Positions 47,757 to 53,269 of a DNA stretch of 53,269 nt are shown one piece after another (the first letter of the stretch is position 1; every line of letters begins with the position of its first letter). Source of the DNA: Sphingomonadales bacterium Ga0077531. GTDB lineage: Bacteria > Pseudomonadota > Alphaproteobacteria > Sphingomonadales > Sphingomonadaceae. The notes below the pieces were generated by a model. The model was not told the DNA's origin. It made no database searches and was given only the letters and a program-made list of their open reading frames with translations. The DNA lies in assembly GCA_001464915.1 (NCBI GenBank), contig LNED01000044.1, forward strand, positions 1-53,269. The letters are read 5' to 3'. Position numbers and translations under genes: made by a program.

Positions 47757-48692
47757 TCATAAGTTTGGAAAATGGCCCTTGGCTTGCAGGCTGTCTAGGA
47801 AACCCTGCGTATAGGCCTGATCCGGATGCGCACGGACCGCTTGGTCGAGCACCTTAGCGTCCTCCCCGACCAAGATGCGCCATTGTCCGGCCCGCACTCC
47901 GTCCAAGATCACCTTCGCCGCCTCCGCCGACGACATCGGCGCGGTATCGCGAAAATCGGCATTGGCGAGTTCGATGATCTGATCCTCGCTCAGGGTTGAC
48001 GGGTCGATACCCTGCGTTTCCAGAATAAAGCTGAGCTCCTTTTCGACCCCGCCCTGGATCCGCATCGAATTGCCCGCAATCTCGGTGCCAATGTGGCCCG
48101 GCATAACGACCGAGCAGGTGATATGCGGCGCGTTGTTGGCCAGATCGACGATCAACGCCTCGGTAAAGCCCTTCACTGCAAATTTCGCAGCTGAATAGGC
48201 GGTATGCGGACGCTGCGGACCAAGCGTGGCCCAGAAGCCGTTGATGCTGGAGGTGTTGACGATATGGCCAGCCTCCGCGTTTTTCAGCAGGGGCAGAAAC
48301 GCGCGGACGCCGTGAATGACACCGTAAAAGCAGATATTGAACGTCCGCTCCCAAGCCGCGCGCTCGCCTGCGACAAAGCTGCCGCCGCCGCCGATCCCGG
48401 CATTGTTGAACAAGAGATGGATCTTATCGGTATCAAACGCGGTGCGCACTTCGTCGGCCCATGCATTCATCTCCGCTTCGATCGCGACATCGGCGCGGGT
48501 GCAATGAACCATCGTCCCCTGCGGTGCGGCGGCGCGGCAAAGGCGCTCTGTCTCCGCCATGTTGGCCGCCGACACATCGCACATTGCAACGGAACAGCCT
48601 TCAGAAGCCAAGGCCAGCGCCAGTTCGCGCCCCATGCCCGTCCCACCGCCGGTGATGACCGCAATTTTTCCTGCAAAATCCTTCACTGCCAT
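47757..48692 (-). CDS. Short-chain dehydrogenase/reductase
   Basis: This 311-residue SDR has IAVITGGGTGMGRELALALA at the N-terminus for cofactor binding, LLFNNAGIGGGGS near 95, VNTSSINGFWATLGP with the Ser, and YSAAKFAVKGFTEAL with Tyr and Lys near 166 and 170. The C-terminal extension (DFRDTAPMSSAEAAKVILDG, VRAHPDQAYTQGFLDSLQ) makes it longer than typical. The substrate is unknown. GGGGGGAAAG precedes the ATG at 48692; the upstream open frame is rejected because of this site. It differs clearly from the SDR at 44554. Confidence 0.9.
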   Translation of the reverse strand: MAVKDFAGKIAVITGGGTGMGRELALALASEGCSVAMCDVSAANMAETERLCRAAAPQGTMVHCTRADVAIEAEMNAWADEVRTAFDTDKIHLLFNNAGIGGGGSFVAGERAAWERTFNICFYGVIHGVRAFLPLLKNAEAGHIVNTSSINGFWATLGPQRPHTAYSAAKFAVKGFTEALIVDLANNAPHITCSVVMPGHIGTEIAGNSMRIQGGVEKELSFILETQGIDPSTLSEDQIIELANADFRDTAPMSSAEAAKVILDGVRAGQWRILVGEDAKVLDQAVRAHPDQAYTQGFLDSLQAKGHFPNL

Positions 48693-48965
48693 TATCTTTC
48701 CCCCCAGATTGTCAGACCCTTTCCGGCCGACCGCCACCCTTTTTCATCATTACACCTCAAAAGGCGGATTCCATAACGGTTCGGGCAACCAGATCACTTC
48801 CACTCGTGTAAAGATTTGCCGCGGTGTTTCGGCAGCTCCGGGGTCGCTTGCTGAATTTCCGCTTTTGACCCAAATCGCTGCAAAGCGGACAGGGGGGCTC
48901 AGGCAAAGGGGGATATTCCCGCGCCGCACCTTGCCCCCGCGCGCGGCATCGGGAATCCCTCACAC

Positions 48966-49520
48966 ATGGCGATTCTCTCCGACAAATGGATCCGCGCGCA
49001 GGCGCAGCAGCACGGCATGATCGAACCTTTCGTCGAGGCCCAGCGGCGCGATGGGGTGATCTCCTATGGCCTCTCGTCCTACGGCTATGACGCGCGGGTC
49101 GCGCCGGAGTTCAAGATCTTCACCAACGTCAATTCATCGGTGGTCGATCCCAAGGCGTTCGATCCGGGCAGCTTTGTCGACCGCGAGACGGACGTCTGCA
49201 TCATTCCCCCCAACTCCTTCGCGCTGGCGCGCACGGTCGAATATTTCCGCGTGCCCGAAGATGTGCTGGTGATCTGTCTGGGCAAGAGCACTTACGCCCG
49301 GTGCGGAATCATCGTGAACGTCACACCCTTGGAGCCGGGCTGGGAAGGGCACGTGACGCTCGAATTCAGCAACACCACCCCGCTGCCCGCCAAAATCTAC
49401 GCCAACGAAGGCGCGTGCCAGTTCCTGTTCCTGCAGGGCAACGAACGCTGCGAAACCAGCTACAAAGACCGCGCGGGCAAATATATGGGCCAGCGCGGGG
49501 TGACGCTGCCGAAGCTATAG
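48966..49520 (+). CDS. dcd: dCTP deaminase
   Basis: Dcd deaminates dCTP to dUTP, the precursor route to dTMP. The 184-residue length is standard. Motifs include [60 protein letters not shown] and [13 protein letters not shown] with the catalytic Glu, ending in [12 protein letters not shown]. The stop codon lies inside the first copy of a three-copy 14-base tandem repeat (49511-49552). Confidence 0.96.
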   Translation: MAILSDKWIRAQAQQHGMIEPFVEAQRRDGVISYGLSSYGYDARVAPEFKIFTNVNSSVVDPKAFDPGSFVDRETDVCIIPPNSFALARTVEYFRVPEDVLVICLGKSTYARCGIIVNVTPLEPGWEGHVTLEFSNTTPLPAKIYANEGACQFLFLQGNERCETSYKDRAGKYMGQRGVTLPKL

Positions 49521-49552
49521 GGCCCGAGCTACAGGGCCGAAGCTGTAGACTC
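49511..49552. repeat. Three imperfect 14-base tandem repeats at dcd end
   Basis: The units are GAAGCTATAGGGCC (49511-49524), CGAGCTACAGGGCC (49525-49538) and GAAGCTGTAGACTC (49539-49552). The first contains the dcd stop TAG. CTACAG (49529-49534) and CTGTAG (49543-49548) can pair. It is probably a local slippage duplication. Confidence 0.6.
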
Positions 49553-49596
49553 CGCCCGCTCCCTCGCGCATCAAGCGGCGCAAAGGGAGAATGATC

Positions 49597-50775
49597 ATGA
49601 CCACGCCTCGCGAATTCGACATCATCATTTACGGCGCCACCGGTTACACCGGGCGGCTCGTGGCGGAATATCTCGCGCATCATTACGGCAGCCGCACAGA
49701 TGGCCCGAAATGGGCGATGGCGGGCCGCAGCCTGGCCAAGCTGGAGGAAGTGCGTGATCTGATCGGCGCGCCTGGCACCACCCCGCTCGTGGTCGCCGAT
49801 GCTGATGACAGCGCCGATCTTGAAGCGATGTGCCAGCGCACCCGTGTCGTCCTGTCCACGGTTGGCCCGTACCAGCTCTATGGTGACAAGCTCGTCGCTG
49901 CTTGCGTGAAGACCGGCACCGATTATGCCGACCTCTGCGGCGAACCGGCGTGGATGGCCGAAAAGATTGCCGAACATCAGGCCGCAGCCGAAGCCAGCGG
50001 CGCGCGCATCTGCTTCTCATCCGGGTTCGATTCGATCCCGTTCGATCTCGGCGTGATGATGACGCAAAAGGCCTGTGTGGAGCGCTTTGGCAAGCCCGCC
50101 CCGCGCATCCGCGGCCGCGTTCGCGCGATGCAAGGCACCTTCTCGGGCGGCACCGCGGCGAGCCTCGGCGCGACGATGAAGGCGGCGGCAAAAAGCCCAT
50201 CGCTGATCAACGTGCTGCGCAATCCCTTTGCGCTCACCCCCGGTTTTGAAGGGCCGGATCAGCCATCGGGCATGATCCCGTCCCACGAGGAAGACTTGGG
50301 CAAATGGGCTGCGCCGTTTGTGATGGCACCGATCAACACCAAGAACGTGCACCGCACCAACTTCCTTCTCGGCCACCCTTACGGCACCGATTTCAAGTAT
50401 GACGAGATGATGCTGACCAGCCCCGGCGAGGCGGGCAAGGCAGCGGCTTCGGCAGCGCTCGAATTCATGAAGAACCCGTTCGGGGCAAAGCCGCCCAAGC
50501 CCGGCGAAGGCCCGACCAAGGAAGAACGTGAGAACGGGTTCTATGATGTCGTCTTCGTCGCCGACATGGCGGACGGTGGCCGCCTGCAATTCGGGGTCAA
50601 GGGCCGGTATGATCCGGGCTATGGTTCGACCTGTCGGATGCTGAGCGAGACGGGCATTGCGCTGCTATCCTGCACCAAGCCAGGCGGGATCGGCACGCCG
50701 GGCAGCTTCCTTGGCGAAGATCTGGTCAAGCGGTTAGAAGAACACGCCGAACTGACCTTTGCGGTTGAGGCCTGA
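49597..50775 (+). CDS. Saccharopine dehydrogenase-like reductase
   Basis: This 392-residue protein has an N-terminal Rossmann domain (DIIIYGATGYTGRLVAEYLA near 9-28; AMAGRSLAKLEEV) and the saccharopine-dehydrogenase-family pattern LSTVGPYQLYGDKLVAACVK, TDYADLCGEPAWM, FSSGFDSIPFDLGVMM. This group includes mycobacterial trans-acting enoyl reductases and many uncharacterised proteins, so lipid or polyketide reduction is only one option. The ATG at 49597 has AGGGAGA 6 bases upstream, better spaced than the ATG at 49591 which abuts it. It is followed by a hairpin shared with the convergent TonB receptor gene. Confidence 0.85.
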   Translation: MTTPREFDIIIYGATGYTGRLVAEYLAHHYGSRTDGPKWAMAGRSLAKLEEVRDLIGAPGTTPLVVADADDSADLEAMCQRTRVVLSTVGPYQLYGDKLVAACVKTGTDYADLCGEPAWMAEKIAEHQAAAEASGARICFSSGFDSIPFDLGVMMTQKACVERFGKPAPRIRGRVRAMQGTFSGGTAASLGATMKAAAKSPSLINVLRNPFALTPGFEGPDQPSGMIPSHEEDLGKWAAPFVMAPINTKNVHRTNFLLGHPYGTDFKYDEMMLTSPGEAGKAAASAALEFMKNPFGAKPPKPGEGPTKEERENGFYDVVFVADMADGGRLQFGVKGRYDPGYGSTCRMLSETGIALLSCTKPGGIGTPGSFLGEDLVKRLEEHAELTFAVEA

Positions 50776-50787
50776 TACCTACGCAAA

Positions 50788-50816
50788 AGGGGCAGCCGGT
50801 ATGTCCGACTGCCCCT
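50788..50816 (-). terminator. Intrinsic terminator for TonB receptor gene
   Basis: AGGGGCAGCCGG (50788-50799) pairs with CCGACTGCCCCT (50805-50816) over 12 bp with one mismatch and a 5-base loop. On the minus strand the stem is followed by TTTTGCG, so it ends the receptor transcript about 40 bases past its stop. It may also slow transcription from the plus strand. Confidence 0.75.
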
Positions 50817-50856
50817 GATTGCGACCCTGAACTGATTGCGGCGATTTAGAAACGGC

Positions 50857-53019
50857 TCAAAAACTTAGGCGCACGCTCGCACGGAAATTGCGGCCGATCA
50901 GCGGCACGAATTCCTTGGTGAAGCTCGCATGGCGGCGGCCGTTCACATCGAAGATGTTGTCGGCAGCGATCTGCACCGTCACGTTCTGATTGCCCGACAG
51001 CGGACGCCACGCGGCCACCGCGTTGACCAGCGTGAAGCTGTCTGTGGGCGTTTCAAACGCAGTCACCCGGTCCTGCCCGTCAAACCATTGCACTTCGCCG
51101 CGCAGATCGAACGCATCCGTTTGCGCTTCCAACGCGCCGAGCAGGCTCAGCGGCGGAATGCGCGGCACGGCGCTGCCATCGTCCAGCTCAGCCTCGACAT
51201 AAGAGGCGCTGAGATCGGTCAGCAGCTTGAACCCATCGGTGTTGATCACCGGGTAGGAAAACTCGGCTTCCACGCCCCAGAAATCGGCATCCTGCTGGAG
51301 ATATTCGAACACCGGCAGGCCGTCTTCCTCGTCGCCCGTTTCCTCAAGGATGATGTAATCGCTGAACCATTGCCGGAAGGCGGTCAGGCTGAATGTGCCT
51401 GCGCCGATGCGACCGCGCGCATAGGCTTCGAGCCCCCACGCGCTTTCGACCTCGAGATCGGGATTGCCAATTTCAAACGCCTGCGTGGCAATGTGCGGGC
51501 CCTCCGCAAACAGTTCCTCGGCGCTCGGTGCGCGTTCGGCGCGTGATCCGTTGATGCCTATACGAATGCCATCGACGCCTTCATACACCAGCCCGAGCGC
51601 GCCCGAGAATGTGTCGTAATCCCGCTCAAGCCCCAACGTTTGCGCTTCGACATTGGTGAATTCGGCGCGGGCGGCGGCTTCGATCTGGACCGGGCCGGTG
51701 CCGAATTCCTGCAAGGTGAAGACGGCCACCTGTTCGGTCAGGTTGGGCGGAACATAGGCTTCAGCGCCTTGGGCAAAGAAATCGCGATGGGTGTATTGCA
51801 CCCCGCTCGACCCGCGCAGGGTGCCGCCTGCGGCTTGTACCAATTCGGCGCGCGCTTCGACGCTGGTGCTGTCGAAGGTGGTGCCCACTTCGGCGCCTTC
51901 GAATTCGGTGTGGGTGTAATCGGAATAGCCGACCCGCAGTTTCAGCCGCTCAAACGCGCCATCGCCCAATGCGATGTCGCCTTTGAAATCGGCGCGGAAC
52001 TGTTCGAGTCCGATGGTGACCAGTTCCGCACCCTCTTCCTCGCCGCCCTCTTCCTCGGCATGGACCGTGCCCGGACGGGTGGGTACGCCGTAGCTGGAAT
52101 CGTAGAAGCCGACCGACGCGCCAAAGGTGCTGTCACCCAAAATCAGGCCAAACCCGGCATTGACCGTCCAGCTTTCCGCGCCCGTATTGAGCACGGTGCC
52201 GCGCCGTCCGGCAACGGCGCGCAGTTCGGCGGCTTCTTCCAGCGCGCCTTCGCCTTCTTCCTCATCGGCAGCGGCCAGCACCTCGGCGCGCAGCGCGTTC
52301 GACAGCTGGAAACCGCCGATGTCGATATCATCGGATTGGCGCCACGATCCATCGACGTGCAGCACGAGGTTTGACGTCACGCCGACATCAAGGCTGGCCG
52401 CACCGGTGCGCATGTTGGTCGCGCTGTCGACCCCGCCGAGCGCATCGAGGTGGATGTTGTGATCGGGCATCCGGGTCGGGATGCGCTTGTCGATCACATT
52501 GACCGCGCCGCCGATCGCCTGACTGCCATAGAGCAGCACGGCAGGCCCGCGCAGCACTTCGATCCGCTCAACCGTGATCGGATCAATGGTGGTGGCGTGA
52601 TCGGCCGAGGTGTTCGAAACGTCAGACGTACCGACCCCATCGACCAGCACCCGCACCCGCTCGGCCTGCTGGCCGCGCAGCACCGGGCGCGATGCGCCGG
52701 GGGAGAAGCTGGTGGCAGACACGCCCGGCAGCTTGGACAGCAGCTCACCCAGCTGGCCGGTCACGGCATTGCGCTGAATATCGCCGATTTCGAGCACGCT
52801 GGTGCCCGCGAGCAGATCAAGCTGCTCAAGGCCAGAGGCGCTGACGATGATGTTGCCTTCGGTATCGCCCTGCCGGTTGTGGAGGTCGTCTTCGAGCGCG
52901 GCATCGGTTTGCGCCGCATCATCGGCGGTCTGCGCCAATGCCGGCGCGGCAACAAGCGATGTGCCGAGCGCGATAGCGATGGCAATCGAAGATGGAGCAA
53001 GAAGAGGCTTGCGGATCAT
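50857..53019 (-). CDS. TonB-dependent outer-membrane receptor, ZnuD-like
   Basis: This 720-residue receptor has a Sec signal (SIAIAIALGTSLVAAPALAQ), a TonB-box-like NIIVSASG, and a plug domain (ITVERIEVLRGPAVLLYGSQ, AIGGAVNVIDKRIP). The C-terminal 22-strand barrel ends in FRASVRLSF with the final Phe. The plug features GQQAERVRVLVDGVGTSDVS and the VNVIDKRIP segment resemble the zinc-receptor (ZnuD) subgroup. Two extracellular loops are acidic (EEEGEGALEEAAEL near 245; EEEGGEEEGAEL near 335), which may catch metal ions. The ATG at 53019 follows GGAAAG by 8 bases and begins the signal peptide; the upstream frame is not credible. A palindromic operator candidate lies at 53039-53058. The exact ligand is inference. 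Confidence 0.88.
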   Translation of the reverse strand: MIRKPLLAPSSIAIAIALGTSLVAAPALAQTADDAAQTDAALEDDLHNRQGDTEGNIIVSASGLEQLDLLAGTSVLEIGDIQRNAVTGQLGELLSKLPGVSATSFSPGASRPVLRGQQAERVRVLVDGVGTSDVSNTSADHATTIDPITVERIEVLRGPAVLLYGSQAIGGAVNVIDKRIPTRMPDHNIHLDALGGVDSATNMRTGAASLDVGVTSNLVLHVDGSWRQSDDIDIGGFQLSNALRAEVLAAADEEEGEGALEEAAELRAVAGRRGTVLNTGAESWTVNAGFGLILGDSTFGASVGFYDSSYGVPTRPGTVHAEEEGGEEEGAELVTIGLEQFRADFKGDIALGDGAFERLKLRVGYSDYTHTEFEGAEVGTTFDSTSVEARAELVQAAGGTLRGSSGVQYTHRDFFAQGAEAYVPPNLTEQVAVFTLQEFGTGPVQIEAAARAEFTNVEAQTLGLERDYDTFSGALGLVYEGVDGIRIGINGSRAERAPSAEELFAEGPHIATQAFEIGNPDLEVESAWGLEAYARGRIGAGTFSLTAFRQWFSDYIILEETGDEEDGLPVFEYLQQDADFWGVEAEFSYPVINTDGFKLLTDLSASYVEAELDDGSAVPRIPPLSLLGALEAQTDAFDLRGEVQWFDGQDRVTAFETPTDSFTLVNAVAAWRPLSGNQNVTVQIAADNIFDVNGRRHASFTKEFVPLIGRNFRASVRLSF

Positions 53020-53038
53020 TATGGGGCTTTCCGTTGCT

Positions 53039-53058
53039 TTGATGTAATAACGTATCAA
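53039..53058. promoter_or_regulatory. 20-bp palindromic operator candidate, Zur-like
   Basis: TTGATGTAATAACGTATCAA has perfect TTGAT/ATCAA ends and an AT-rich centre. It lies about 20 bases before the receptor ATG at 53019, where a repressor would block transcription or ribosome access. The core differs by two bases from a GATGTTATAACATATC-type Zur site, so Zur control fits the ZnuD-like receptor, but Fur or another regulator cannot be excluded. Confidence 0.45.
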
Positions 53059-53224
53059 GCGCCTAGCGCGCAGCGCGACGCGAATGCAAGCACAAATGCT
53101 GCAAACGTATGGCAGCGCCCGATGAAGTGCGGCACAGATGCGACAGGTTCTAGGGAGAGTAAGTGAACGCAGCAGCACACGCCCGTTAGGGCGCGATACT
53201 GGCGTTCAGCGAATGCTTGAAAAC

Positions 53225-53269
53225 TGGAGCGGGCGAAGGGATTCGAACCCTCGACCCCAACCTTGGCAA
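53225..53269 (-). tRNA. tRNA-Gly (GCC), 3' part, cut by window edge
   Basis: Read on the minus strand from the edge, the sequence begins TTGCCAAGG, an anticodon loop with GCC. It continues through a variable loop and a T arm (GAGGG-TTCGAAT-CCCTT), then the 3' acceptor strand CGCCCGC, T and CCA at 53227-53225. The CGCCCGC strand pairs with the expected GCGGGCG of a glycine tRNA. The 5' half lies outside the window. CCA is encoded. Confidence 0.9.

Noticed and set aside
48757..48963. A 68-codon minus-strand frame between the SDR and dcd genes
   Set aside because: There is no ribosome site or recognisable feature; it fills the upstream region of dcd.

Overview
This is a GC-rich (roughly 65%), tightly packed chromosomal segment. 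It looks like an alphaproteobacterium of the Sphingomonadales, most likely Erythrobacteraceae-like. The reasons are many GTG starts with 1-4 bp stop/start overlaps, short alphaproteobacterial-type FlgD, FlgE and FlgJ, a PD40-amidohydrolase fusion, a Rieske/SDR/VOC catabolic cluster, and an acidic-loop TonB receptor. No phage, integrase, transposase or CRISPR array is visible. The left edge cuts a lipoprotein gene. The right edge cuts a tRNA-Gly(GCC) gene.

Layout. (1) 1-4976 holds a partial lipoprotein, a YdcH/DUF465 protein behind an FNR/FixK-type box, an Arg-rich small protein, argB, and an overlapping yggT-folD-lipoprotein-marC run. (2) 4973-22726 is a flagellar island. A leftward run flgBCDEFGHIJKL-motA-motB starts at a sigma-54-like promoter near 14820. 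On the other strand lie an uncharacterised MotA/ExbB-like plus MotB/ExbD-like pair, then flgA, flgM, flgN, a peptidoglycan lytic transglycosylase, flhA and fliA. A diguanylate cyclase on the minus strand sits between these plus-strand groups. Further sigma-54-like sites precede flgA and the transglycosylase gene. FlgM and FliA supply the usual anti-sigma/sigma-28 checkpoint. (3) 22730-34248 holds a periplasmic PD40-amidohydrolase, a BASS-type transporter, and a leftward cassette: aldehyde dehydrogenase, then a kinase with an LvaB-like tail, then an acyl-CoA dehydrogenase, then a small unknown protein. It also holds a GST, methylthioadenosine phosphorylase, RluE and a YciI protein. (4) 34397-39562 holds bifunctional PutA and a lower-GC membrane diguanylate cyclase. 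(5) 39706-47397 is a probable catabolic cluster: acyl-CoA synthetase, LuxR-type regulator, two VOC proteins, a Rieske oxygenase alpha subunit, an SDR, a TIM-barrel isomerase-like protein and an EEP-family hydrolase. A palindromic intergenic repeat sits inside it. (6) 47757-53269 holds an SDR, dcd, a saccharopine-dehydrogenase-like reductase, a ZnuD-like TonB receptor with a palindromic operator candidate, and the tRNA.

The strongest candidates for new biology are two. One is the ion-channel-like pair (14994-16141) embedded in the flagellar cluster; its small subunit has a MotB-like Asp-bearing membrane segment but no recognisable OmpA peptidoglycan-binding domain. The other is the kinase/acyl-CoA dehydrogenase cassette (27191-31606), which resembles a fused form of the levulinate-type 4-hydroxyacyl-CoA pathway. 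All functions are inferred by reading the sequence. No database search was run.
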